DNA from: JBDRZD01 sp964623395 | GTDB taxonomy: Bacteria > Hydrothermota > Hydrothermia > Hydrothermales > Hydrothermaceae | Length of the DNA: 25,205 bases | Direction: 5' to 3' | NCBI GenBank assembly: GCA_964623395.1 | Contig: CAZUSI010000014.1 | Span: forward strand, 1-25,205 | Translations under genes and position numbers: made by a program | In this document: positions 8,289 through 16,443 of the stretch, in pieces | How positions within the stretch are numbered: position 1 is the first letter of the stretch | Layout of the letters: the number at the start of each line of letters is the position of its first letter | The notes under the pieces: model-generated | What the model was told of the DNA's origin: nothing | Database searches by the model: none | Seen by the model: only the letters and a program-made list of their open reading frames with translations

Positions 8289-8680
8289 TGGGAAGGGTTC
8301 TTGGAATAGATTATGGTAAAAGATGGGTTGGTATTGCAATATCCGATCCATTAAAAGTAGTTTCAAATCCCTTAAAAGAAATTGATTTAAAAAAAATTGA
8401 AATTTTAAAGGAAATTGAAAAAATTTTAAAGGAATATGAAATTGAGGAAATAGTGATAGGTTTTCCCCTTACAATGTGTGGTAAAGAATTGGAGATTTGC
8501 AAAGAGATTAAAAAGATAAAGGAAGAAATAGAAAAAAATTTAAAAATAAAAGTGATTTTATGGGATGAAAGATTTACAACAAAAATTTCAAAAAATATGA
8601 ATAAGGAGTCCCATAAAAATTCAGCAGCAGTTTTATTGCAGGATTATTTAAATTCAATTAGAATAAAAAATGATAATTAA
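8288..8680 (+). CDS. ruvX: RuvX/YqgF-family RNase H-fold nuclease (putative Holliday junction resolvase, pre-16S rRNA processing)
   Basis: This family has an RNase H-like fold and is implicated in maturing the 5' end of 16S rRNA and, by homology, in junction resolution. The 130 residues include the first acidic motif GIDYGKRWVGIA, the VIGFPLTMCGKE segment and the second acidic motif WDERFTT. The C-terminal motif is normally Asp followed by AA and LILQ. Here it reads ESHKNSAAVLLQDYL, so the usual third Asp position appears to be His or Lys depending on alignment. The ATG shares one base with the previous stop, after an AAGGAAA that may serve as ribosome-binding site. The last 11 bases overlap mutL. 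Confidence 0.88.
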   Translation: MGRVLGIDYGKRWVGIAISDPLKVVSNPLKEIDLKKIEILKEIEKILKEYEIEEIVIGFPLTMCGKELEICKEIKKIKEEIEKNLKIKVILWDERFTTKISKNMNKESHKNSAAVLLQDYLNSIRIKNDN

Positions 8681-10310
8681 ATTACCTGAAAGTGTTTATA
8701 AATATATAGCAGCAGGTGAAGTAATAAATCATCCTTGTGATGCTGTTAAAGAACTAATTGAAAATTCAATTGATGCTGGTGCTGACAAAATATATATAAA
8801 AATAAAAGAAGGAGGAAAAAGGAAAATTGTTGTAACAGATAACGGAACTGGAATTCCCTATGATGAGGTTGAATTAGCAGTAGGAAGATATACAACTTCA
8901 AAAATAAAAACCCTTGATGACCTTTTAAACCTTAAAACTTTTGGTTTTAGAGGAGAAGCACTTCATTCAATTGCAACAGTTTCAAAACTTACAATAAGAA
9001 CAAGCATAGATAACTCAGGAATTGGATATGAATTTTATTTTGAAGATGGAATTTTAAAGGAGAAAAAACCATGCCCCCATAATAAAGGAACAACATGTAT
9101 AGTTGAAGAGGTTTTTTATAAATTTCCTGCAAGAAGAAAATTTCTTTTAAATAAAGAGGCAGAAACAAGAAAAATAATAGAAACATTTTTACTTTATTCA
9201 ATTGCAAATCCAAAAATATCTTTTATCCTTGAAAATGAAGATGAAATAATATATAATTTAGAAAAAATGGAAAATATTAAAGATAGAATTGTAGAAATTT
9301 ATGGTGAAGAAATTTTGAAGGAATTCTATGAATTTAATCAAGATTTTAAAAATTTTTCCTATTATATATTTATATCAAAAAAGGAAAATTTAATAAATAA
9401 TCCCTTTATTAAATTTATATTTGTAAATCAAAGACCAATAATTGATAAAAAGATGACACAAATCTTAAATAATATATACAAAACTCCTGAAAAGTATCCC
9501 AATTACATACTCTTTCTATTTGTTCCACCTTCTGAAATGGATGTAAATGTTCATCCACAAAAAATAGAAGTAAGATTTTCAAATTCCCTCAAAATATATC
9601 AAAGAATAAAAGAGGATATTGAAAATAAAATAAAGGAAAGGGCATTTTTACCAATATCAGAATTTAAAATAAAAGATTTAAAATTTGAAGTAAAAAAATT
9701 TGTTAAGGAGGAAATAAAGCAACTGGAATTTGGGGAAATTCCAAAAGAGGAAGAAAAAATAAAGATTGATTTTAAAAATATATATCAACTTCAAAAAAAA
9801 TATATAGTTTTAATTTTAGATAGCGGTATAGTTATAATTGATCAGCATACTGCCCATGAAAAAATCCTTTATGAAAAATTAAAGAAGAGGAATTATAAAT
9901 CGGAAAATCTTCTTTTTCCACTCATTTTTAACTTAACTTCTGAACTTATGAGGACACTTTTAAGGTTTCAGGAAAATCTTGAAATTATGGGATTTGGAAT
10001 AAGTATTCTGGGAAGAAATACAATTTCAATAGATAGAATTCCTGGAATTTTCAAAAAAATAGAAAAGGAAAATTTTATTGAAATACTGAAGGAAATTGAA
10101 GGAGAAAAACCAAAAATTGATATTGATAACCTTTTAAAGGTCATAGCATGTAAAATGGCTGTAAAATCAGGAAATAAGTTAGAAGAGAATGAAATGCTAA
10201 ATTTAATTTCCGAACTTTTTTCCCTTAGTGACCCTCTTTTTTGTCCTCATGGAAGAATTATAATTTATGAAATGAGTATAGAGGAAATTGATAGAAAATT
10301 TGGAAGATAA
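8670..10310 (+). CDS. mutL: DNA mismatch repair protein MutL (endonuclease type)
   Basis: MutL links mismatch recognition by MutS to strand excision. The 546 residues begin with the GHKL ATPase domain: KELIENSIDAGA with catalytic Glu 28 and Asn 32, DNGTGI, TTSKI and GFRGEAL. The transducer domain carries FVNQRP and the NVHPQKIEVRF motif. The C-terminal domain has the nuclease metal motif as DQHTAHEKILYE from residue 391, against the usual DQHAxxE(x4)E. It also has ACKMAVKSG and CPHGR from residue 525. So it should nick DNA itself, as in bacteria without MutH. It overlaps ruvX by 11 bases and miaA by 23. No mutS is in the window. Confidence 0.95.
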   Translation: MIIKLPESVYKYIAAGEVINHPCDAVKELIENSIDAGADKIYIKIKEGGKRKIVVTDNGTGIPYDEVELAVGRYTTSKIKTLDDLLNLKTFGFRGEALHSIATVSKLTIRTSIDNSGIGYEFYFEDGILKEKKPCPHNKGTTCIVEEVFYKFPARRKFLLNKEAETRKIIETFLLYSIANPKISFILENEDEIIYNLEKMENIKDRIVEIYGEEILKEFYEFNQDFKNFSYYIFISKKENLINNPFIKFIFVNQRPIIDKKMTQILNNIYKTPEKYPNYILFLFVPPSEMDVNVHPQKIEVRFSNSLKIYQRIKEDIENKIKERAFLPISEFKIKDLKFEVKKFVKEEIKQLEFGEIPKEEEKIKIDFKNIYQLQKKYIVLILDSGIVIIDQHTAHEKILYEKLKKRNYKSENLLFPLIFNLTSELMRTLLRFQENLEIMGFGISILGRNTISIDRIPGIFKKIEKENFIEILKEIEGEKPKIDIDNLLKVIACKMAVKSGNKLEENEMLNLISELFSLSDPLFCPHGRIIIYEMSIEEIDRKFGR

Positions 10311-11235
10311 AAAAATAATTCCAGCAATAATTGGTCCAACAGGTTCTCAAAAGGAGAAAATTGGTTTTGAAATTGCAAAAGAATTGGGATTTTCAATAAT
10401 TTTATGTGATTCAAAAAAGATTTATAGGTATATGGATATTGGAACAAATAAACCAAAAAGGGAATGGCAAAAATTAGTTAACTATTATATGATTGATATT
10501 AAAAATCCAGATGAATATTATAGTGCAGGAGATTACTCAAGGGATGCAAGCAAAATTATAAAGGAACTTTTAAATAAAAATGAAAAATTTTTTGTTCTTG
10601 GAGGAGGAACACTTTATTTAAAAGCACTTTTTGAAGAATTTGTTGAAGGTATTAAAGTTTGTGAGGAAATAAGAAAAAGGGTGCAGGAAGAGATTGAAAA
10701 ATACGGTCTTTATAAGATGTGGGAAAAAATTAAGGAAATTGACATAAAAAGAGCTTATAAAATATCACCAAATGATAAAATTAGGATAGCAAGATTTTTT
10801 GAAATTTTCTATCAAACGGGAAAAACATTTTCTGAAATTGTTAAGGAGAATAAACAAAAAGAATTTATACCCTTTTATATAGGAATAAAAAAGGATAGAG
10901 AAATTGTTTATAAAAGAATTGAGGAAAGGGTTTATGAAATGATGGAAGAAGGTTTTTTAGAAGAAGTAAAAAAACTTTTAGATATGGGATATTCTTTAAA
11001 AAATAGGGCACTTGATAGTCATGGATATAAGGATTTAATACTCCATTTGGAAGGAAAAATTTCTCTTGATGAAGCAATAAGGTTAACAATAAAAAGGACA
11101 AAGGAATATTCAAAGAGGCAAATGACTTTTTTTAAAAATTATTTAAATTATAAAGTTTACTGGATTGAAATTAATGAAAATGAAAAAATAAAAGAAGAGA
11201 TAATTAAAATTCTTACATCTTCAAAATTTTCATAA
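10288..11235 (+). CDS. miaA: MiaA-family tRNA dimethylallyltransferase, divergent P-loop
   Basis: MiaA transfers a dimethylallyl group to N6 of A37 in tRNAs that read UNN codons. The 315 residues show the family frame: IIGPTG at the N terminus, CDSKKIYRYMDIGTNKP, SPNDKIRIARFFEI, and GYKDL followed by RTKEYSKRQMTFFKN. Several normally strict positions differ. The P-loop reads GPTGSQKEK where GPTxSGKT/S is usual, so Gly becomes Gln and the Mg-binding Thr/Ser becomes Glu. DS(R/M)Q becomes DSKK, and GGTGLY becomes GGGTLY. The catalytic Asp of the DS motif is kept. The reading frame is intact. The likely start is the TTG at 10288, inside mutL, preceded by GAGGAAA. The mutL-miaA order is common and supports orthology; activity is uncertain. 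Confidence 0.85.
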   Translation: MIENLEDKKIIPAIIGPTGSQKEKIGFEIAKELGFSIILCDSKKIYRYMDIGTNKPKREWQKLVNYYMIDIKNPDEYYSAGDYSRDASKIIKELLNKNEKFFVLGGGTLYLKALFEEFVEGIKVCEEIRKRVQEEIEKYGLYKMWEKIKEIDIKRAYKISPNDKIRIARFFEIFYQTGKTFSEIVKENKQKEFIPFYIGIKKDREIVYKRIEERVYEMMEEGFLEEVKKLLDMGYSLKNRALDSHGYKDLILHLEGKISLDEAIRLTIKRTKEYSKRQMTFFKNYLNYKVYWIEINENEKIKEEIIKILTSSKFS

Positions 11236-14200
11236 AGAAATTATATTTTTCTCCTTTTTCGGTTTTTGCTTTAAAATTCAAGAAATAAATGCCCTTTGAA
11301 AGATTACATTTATAAATAAAAGAGTAGTATCCTGGCTCCATGTATCCTTCATAAATCTTGCCACAAGTTCTACCCATTGCATCATAAACTTCCAATTTTA
11401 TTTTTGCTCTGACTGGAATTGCTATTTTAATCTCAGCATTTTTTAAAAAAGGATTTGGCTTAAAACTTTCTAAGGAGAATTTCTTTGGTAATTCAAGAGG
11501 AGGATTTTCCTGTGCAGAAACGCTTCTTATTACAAATGAATCACTAACATATGAAATTGAAGAATTTGCGCTACTTACCAATTTAATCCTTGCATTTTCT
11601 GAAGAAATTCCAGAAGGGATTGTCCATTCATAATTTCCTTGATTTTGTTGGTTTGCAGCAATCTGGTTCCAGGAGGAACCGCCATCCAAAGAATAAAATA
11701 AATTTATCTGACTTATAGTGCCAAGTTGATTCCATGTTATATAATATTTGTGATTCTGATACCATATAATTCCAAGAGTTGGTGAAGTAATTTCTAAAAT
11801 TGGTGGGGAAATAATAAATGGATCGCTTATAGAAAATACTGAATTTTGAGCACTATTTGCAACCTTAATTCTGGCATCATTTGAAATCACCTCTGGCAAT
11901 GACCATTCATAATAACCATTATTTTGTATATTTGTAGCAATAACACTCCAGTTTTGTCCACCATCTAATGAATACCAGAGGTCTGCATTGGTGAAAGAGC
12001 CTTTTGTTCTCCATGTTAAATAATATTTCCTTCCAGAAATGAAAGTATCTCCATAAGAAGGAGAAGTAATTGTAATTTGTTGGGGTAATATTGAGAAGAT
12101 ATCGCTTATATCATAAACATTAGGGTTTTGAGAACTTACAATTTTAACTAAACAGGTATTTGAATTAGCAGTTGGAACAGTCCATTCATAATTTCCATTA
12201 TTTGTAACATTTGTTGCAATATAGCTCCAGGTTGAGCCATTGTCAATAGAATATTGAATATCAACAGATTGTAAACTTCCTGACCATCGCCATGTGATAT
12301 AGTATTTTCTACCAGATATAAGTTCGTCACCATATTTTGGGGAAGTAATTTCTATAATCTGTAAAGGAATTCTAAATTCTTCACTTATATCATAAACATT
12401 TAAATTATTGGAATTTGAAACTTTAACAAAGCAGTTATTAGAAGGGGTATTTGGAATTGTCCACTTATAATTACCTAAATTTTGGGCATTTTCAACAATT
12501 ACATTCCAGGTTATTCCGCTATCATAAGAATATTCAATTTTAACATTCGGAAACAAGCCCTTATATTGCCATGTAATATAATATTTTCTTCCGATTATCC
12601 ATTCACTGTTTAAAACAGGTGAAGTTATCTCAATATTTTGAGGAATAATTTTAAAAGTATCTGATAATCCATAAACATTTGTATTTGCTGAATTTATAAC
12701 TTTAACAATTGCAAAATCTGTTGGTGTATTTGGAATTGTCCATTCATAATTTTGGCTATTTTGAACATTAGTTGCTACTGGAATCCATGTTAAACCACCA
12801 TCAGTTGAATATTCAATATTTACTGAAGAAAAAGAGCCTGTATAATCCCATGTAATATAATATTTTCTACCAACGATAAAACTGTCACTTTCACGAGGAG
12901 AGGTAACAAAGATTTCCTGAGGTTTTATTTTAAAGGTATCACTAATTGCCACAACATTTGGATTTTCATAATTTCTTATTCTAATTAAACAATTATTAGA
13001 TGGGGTATTTGGAATTGTCCATTCATATTCACCATCATTTTGAGTTGGTGATGCAATATTAACCCAGGTAGCTCCCCCATCATAGGAGTAATCAATTACT
13101 GCATTATTAAAACTACCTGTCCAGTTCCATAAGATATAATATTTTTTACCAACAACCCATTCTTTTTGAGAATTTGGTGAAATTATTTTTATTTTCTGTA
13201 AAACAATTGAAAAAGGCTGGGAGATTGAATAAATGGAAGGACTTGCTTCCACTTTTACCCTACAATTATTTGTTACAAAATTTGGAATAGTCCATTCATA
13301 TTTTTCCTGAGTTCCAGAAATTGATGCAATTATAATCCATGGTCCATTATCTATTGAATAATAAAGGGAAACATTTCCAGGAGGTGAAATGCGATAATGC
13401 CAAGTAATATAACATTTGCCACCAATTGCAAAAGTATCTCCAGAAAGAGGAGCTAATATGCGAAGGTTTTGGGTAAGAGAAGTTGTATCTGCAATAATAA
13501 AAGGGTCACTTATATCGTATGTACCCGTATTCAAATTGCTTCCAACTACAATATATGCACTATCTGTTTTAAAAGTGTCACACTTCCAGACATAATAACC
13601 TGTATTTGGTGTTGAGGATGTTATTGTTCCAAAGTTATATGTGATCCATGCAGTAGGAAAACCATTTACACTTTTCCAATAAATTGGATGGTTATGTTTT
13701 ATAAAGAAAGTATCAGAAAACGCAGGTCTTATAACCCTTATGGTATCCTGAATAATATGGAAGGCAGAATCACTTATATCGTAACAGTCAATATCATTTG
13801 TATTTATAACTTTTATAAGACATGTTGGCCAAACACCGCTTGGAACATTCCACTTGTAACTGCCATCATTTGGTGTGCTTGTAGTTATTGTCTGCCAGTT
13901 TAAACCATTATCTATTGAATATTGAAGCATCACATTTGAAAAATTACCATTTGAATTCCATATGATTTCAAAATCTTCGCCTTCCATAAGTACTTCTCCA
14001 CCATTTGGATAAATAACAGTTATTTTTGGTCTCACAATTTTAAATGTTTTACTCACAGCATAAGCATTTGGATCATCATTGCTCGTAATTTTTATACCAC
14101 AGGAATCAGAGATATAATAAGGAACATTAAAATAATAACTTCCATCATTTGGAGTATTTGAAGTTATTGTCCACCATTCAATGCCGGATTGGGTTTTATA

Positions 14201-15472
14201 CCATAGTTCCAATTTAACACTACTTACGCTTCCTTTCCAGTTCCAGTGAATTGGATAAGTTTCACCAGCAAACAATTCCTTTCCACTATCCGGATCAAAG
14301 ATATAAAAAGATGGGCGTTTAACTATAAAATTTGCATCACTGATATCAAAAGAATTTGGATCACTTACATTTGTAATTTTTATTCTGCATTCATTTGTTG
14401 GAATATTTGGAATTGTCCAAAGATAACATCCTTCATTTTGAACTGAGCCTGTAATAAGATTCCAGGTAGCACCACCATCAATAGAATACTCTATTTTTAC
14501 ATTGCTTATTGTTCCAATCCAATTCCAATGAATTGGACATGCATCACCAACTGTATAAATTTCACCACCATTTGGAGTTACAACTTCTATTCCTGTTGTT
14601 AAAATTGTAAAATTTTGATCACTTATATCATAACAATTGGGATCAGAAGTATTTGTAATTTTTATTTTACAGGTATTTGATGGTGTATTTGGGATTGTCC
14701 AGCTATAACTTCCATCATTTGGTGTTGAAGCTACAACTATATTCCATGTATTTCCACCATCTATTGAATATTCAATTTTAACATTTGAAAAACTTCCACT
14801 CCAATCCCAATATATGGGATAAATTTGACCTATTATATAGGCTTCTCCACCATTTGGCTCTAAAACAGTAATTGTATTTTGTGCAATAGTAAAAGGATTA
14901 TTGCTAATATCAAAGCATTCAGGATCACCTGTATTTGTAATTTTTATAAGACAATTATTTGAAGGATTATTCGGAACCTGCCAAATATGTTCACCATCAT
15001 TTGATGTTGAAGAAACAATTGTATTCCATGAAGAACCACCATCGGTAGAATATTCAATTTTAACATTACTAAATTGTCCTGTCCAATTCCAATGTATAGG
15101 GTAATATTCACCAATTCTAAGAATTTCACCACCATTAGGTTTTTTAACATCAATACTGGGTCTTATAATTGAAAAACTTCCGTCACTTATGTCATAAATA
15201 GAGGGATTTGAGGTGCTTGATATTTTTACAAAACAATTTGAGGAAACTGTGTTTGGAATTGTCCACAAATAATCACCATCATTTGGTGTTGAAGAAGTAA
15301 CTAATATCCAATTATTTCCTCCATCTGGTGAATAATCAATTCTTACAGACGAAATATTTCCTGTCCAGTTCCAATGAATCGGATATTTATTACCTACAAC
15401 CCAATTTTCTCCCCCATTTGGGGTAACAACCTCTATACTTTGAGCATAAATAAAAATAATCAATTTTAACAT
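11213..15472 (-). CDS. Giant secreted repeat protein: 14 Ig-like (Kre9/KNH-like, 'PNGGE') repeats plus sorting-type tail
   Basis: The 1419-residue product has a very short hydrophobic start (LKLIIFIYA). Fourteen repeats of 86-97 residues then follow (residues 13-1316). The unit reads roughly: PNGGE, then (Y)PI(H)WNW or YYITW, V.IEYS.DGG.TW, NDG.Y.WTIPN, C.IKI and YDISD.F.I. This is the fold family often labelled Kre9/KNH-like or 'Ser-Thr-rich GPI-anchored' domain in bacterial proteins. The last 90 residues carry FKPNPF, VYDAMGR and LSKGIYFLNF, a type-A sorting-like domain. It is likely a surface adhesin or structural filament; the ligand is unknown. It follows the lipid kinase by 22 bases with a strong AAGGAGGT. 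Its 3' end overlaps miaA by 23 bases. Confidence 0.85.
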   Translation of the reverse strand: MLKLIIFIYAQSIEVVTPNGGENWVVGNKYPIHWNWTGNISSVRIDYSPDGGNNWILVTSSTPNDGDYLWTIPNTVSSNCFVKISSTSNPSIYDISDGSFSIIRPSIDVKKPNGGEILRIGEYYPIHWNWTGQFSNVKIEYSTDGGSSWNTIVSSTSNDGEHIWQVPNNPSNNCLIKITNTGDPECFDISNNPFTIAQNTITVLEPNGGEAYIIGQIYPIYWDWSGSFSNVKIEYSIDGGNTWNIVVASTPNDGSYSWTIPNTPSNTCKIKITNTSDPNCYDISDQNFTILTTGIEVVTPNGGEIYTVGDACPIHWNWIGTISNVKIEYSIDGGATWNLITGSVQNEGCYLWTIPNIPTNECRIKITNVSDPNSFDISDANFIVKRPSFYIFDPDSGKELFAGETYPIHWNWKGSVSSVKLELWYKTQSGIEWWTITSNTPNDGSYYFNVPYYISDSCGIKITSNDDPNAYAVSKTFKIVRPKITVIYPNGGEVLMEGEDFEIIWNSNGNFSNVMLQYSIDNGLNWQTITTSTPNDGSYKWNVPSGVWPTCLIKVINTNDIDCYDISDSAFHIIQDTIRVIRPAFSDTFFIKHNHPIYWKSVNGFPTAWITYNFGTITSSTPNTGYYVWKCDTFKTDSAYIVVGSNLNTGTYDISDPFIIADTTSLTQNLRILAPLSGDTFAIGGKCYITWHYRISPPGNVSLYYSIDNGPWIIIASISGTQEKYEWTIPNFVTNNCRVKVEASPSIYSISQPFSIVLQKIKIISPNSQKEWVVGKKYYILWNWTGSFNNAVIDYSYDGGATWVNIASPTQNDGEYEWTIPNTPSNNCLIRIRNYENPNVVAISDTFKIKPQEIFVTSPRESDSFIVGRKYYITWDYTGSFSSVNIEYSTDGGLTWIPVATNVQNSQNYEWTIPNTPTDFAIVKVINSANTNVYGLSDTFKIIPQNIEITSPVLNSEWIIGRKYYITWQYKGLFPNVKIEYSYDSGITWNVIVENAQNLGNYKWTIPNTPSNNCFVKVSNSNNLNVYDISEEFRIPLQIIEITSPKYGDELISGRKYYITWRWSGSLQSVDIQYSIDNGSTWSYIATNVTNNGNYEWTVPTANSNTCLVKIVSSQNPNVYDISDIFSILPQQITITSPSYGDTFISGRKYYLTWRTKGSFTNADLWYSLDGGQNWSVIATNIQNNGYYEWSLPEVISNDARIKVANSAQNSVFSISDPFIISPPILEITSPTLGIIWYQNHKYYITWNQLGTISQINLFYSLDGGSSWNQIAANQQNQGNYEWTIPSGISSENARIKLVSSANSSISYVSDSFVIRSVSAQENPPLELPKKFSLESFKPNPFLKNAEIKIAIPVRAKIKLEVYDAMGRTCGKIYEGYMEPGYYSFIYKCNLSKGIYFLNFKAKTEKGEKYNFFMKILKM
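11216..11482 (-). other. Type-A sorting-like C-terminal domain of the repeat protein
   Basis: Residues about 1331-1419 have the order FSLESFKPNPF, then AKIKLEVYDAMGR, then LSKGIYFLNFKAK and a final basic strand. This matches the general plan of type IX secretion C-terminal domains. The propeller protein at 3954-6029 ends with a comparable domain (PNPCN, VFRLDGK, PGIYILKIKK). Two independent genes with the same tail in 25 kb support a shared export or anchoring route. Confidence 0.65.
11525..15436 (-). repeat. Fourteen tandem coding repeats of about 280 bp
   Basis: By residue, units run 13-103, 104-197, 198-291, 292-384, 385-480, 481-574, 575-660, 661-757, 758-850, 851-943, 944-1036, 1037-1129, 1130-1222 and 1223-1316. 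Units 1-6 share PNGGE and PIHWNW forms; units 9-14 share GRKYYITW-like forms, and units 9-13 are each exactly 93 residues. Units 7 and 8 are the most divergent and have lost much of the consensus. The two groups look like separate expansions. Confidence 0.85.
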
Positions 15473-15475
15473 TTT

Positions 15476-15483
15476 ACCTCCTT
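15476..15483 (-). promoter_or_regulatory. Strong Shine-Dalgarno for the repeat protein
   Basis: The minus strand reads AAGGAGGT, three bases before the ATG at 15472, in the 22-base gap after the lipid kinase stop. It decides the start of the repeat protein and supports the very short signal peptide. It is the clearest ribosome-binding site in the window and contrasts with the leaderless first genes. Confidence 0.8.
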
Positions 15484-15494
15484 TTAAATAAAAA

Positions 15495-16373
15495 TTATGG
15501 AACCATTATTTTTACAAATTTTGATTTACATTCAATATAAACAGGTGTTTTCCCACAAGGTTCAGAATCCAAATGATAAAAGGCATCCCCTTCTATTTTT
15601 ATTTTTTTACCCTTATATATTTCAACACTATCGTAATTAGAATGAATACCAAGAATTACACCAAAAAAATAACTTATATCACTTAAAAAACCACTTTCTC
15701 TAAAAATTACTATATCTAAAATACCATCAAAGGGATTTGCTTCAGGTGCTATTTTCATATGGCCACCATAATTTGGTATATTTGAAACCATAATTTGATA
15801 ACATCTCCCATAAGGAGTTCCATCTATTTCAACATTCATTTCCTTAGGTTCATAAACAGGATATTTAATTAATCCCATCACAACATGAGCAGTAGCACCA
15901 AATGCCTTTTTAAATTCAAGGGGAATTTCATGAACTACAAAACCATCTAAACCAGCACCAAAAACCATATGAAAATATCTAATTTTATCATCTTTTCTTA
16001 CAAAGCCAAGGTCAAATTCACAAACTTTCCCTTTAATTATAACATCTAATGCTTTCATTATGTTCATAGATATTCCTTGTGAAAGTGCAAAAACATTTGT
16101 TATTCCAATTGGTAAAATTCCAACTTTAACATCTTTTCCAGCACAGACATTTACTACTTCATTTAAGGTTCCATCTCCTCCTGCACTTATTATAAGTTTT
16201 GCCCCAAAATCAATTGCCCTTTCAGTAAGTCTTATTCCATCACCTTGTCTAATTGTTTCCCATAAATAAACATCATAATATTCACTTAAAGTTTTTAAAA
16301 TTTCTTTTTTCTTATTATTAAATCTCCTTAAATTTGTTGCTTCTGGATTTAAAATTATAACTGCTCTTTCCAT
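15495..16373 (-). CDS. Lipid kinase of the YegS/diacylglycerol kinase family
   Basis: Members phosphorylate diacylglycerol or related lipids at the membrane face. The 292 residues carry the nucleotide-binding motif AGGDGTLNEV, followed by GILPIGITNVFA (usually LPxGTxND), the AGLDGFVVHEIP segment, IPNYGGHMKIAPEANPFDGILDIVIF and, near the end, LDSEPCG, where many members have DGE. The catalytic-domain order is intact and the length is typical. The Thr-to-Ile and Asp-to-Val changes in the LPxGTxND motif could shift the substrate. It is the first gene of unit C, with TATAAT ten bases upstream of the ATG, and is probably co-transcribed with the giant repeat protein. A sphingosine-kinase-like lipid substrate is equally possible. 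Confidence 0.85.
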   Translation of the reverse strand: MERAVIILNPEATNLRRFNNKKKEILKTLSEYYDVYLWETIRQGDGIRLTERAIDFGAKLIISAGGDGTLNEVVNVCAGKDVKVGILPIGITNVFALSQGISMNIMKALDVIIKGKVCEFDLGFVRKDDKIRYFHMVFGAGLDGFVVHEIPLEFKKAFGATAHVVMGLIKYPVYEPKEMNVEIDGTPYGRCYQIMVSNIPNYGGHMKIAPEANPFDGILDIVIFRESGFLSDISYFFGVILGIHSNYDSVEIYKGKKIKIEGDAFYHLDSEPCGKTPVYIECKSKFVKIMVP

Positions 16374-16383
16374 TTAATAAAAC

Positions 16384-16413
16384 ATTATAAGGAAATAATG
16401 GTAAAATTTTCAA
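16384..16413 (-). promoter_or_regulatory. Predicted promoter of unit C (lipid kinase)
   Basis: On the minus strand TTGAAA (16413-16408) is followed after 18 bases by TATAAT (16389-16384). The predicted start near 16377 leaves a leader of about four bases before the ATG at 16373. There is no room for a Shine-Dalgarno. Confidence 0.7.
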
Positions 16414-16421
16414 ATTAAATT

Positions 16422-16437
16422 TCAAATACTTTATAAT
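16422..16437 (+). promoter_or_regulatory. Predicted promoter of unit D
   Basis: The TATAAT at 16432-16437 ends six bases before the ATG at 16444, so the predicted start is the A of the ATG itself. It lies in the same 16-base string, TCAAATACTTTATAAT, as the cysC promoter. A weak TTCAAA lies 17 bases upstream and overlaps the -35 box of the divergent lipid-kinase promoter. Confidence 0.65.
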
Positions 16438-16443
16438 AATTAT

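Noticed and set aside
11525..15436. Regular repeats as a possible CRISPR array
   Set aside because: The period is about 280 bp, the units are diverged and in frame, and they encode Ig-like domains.
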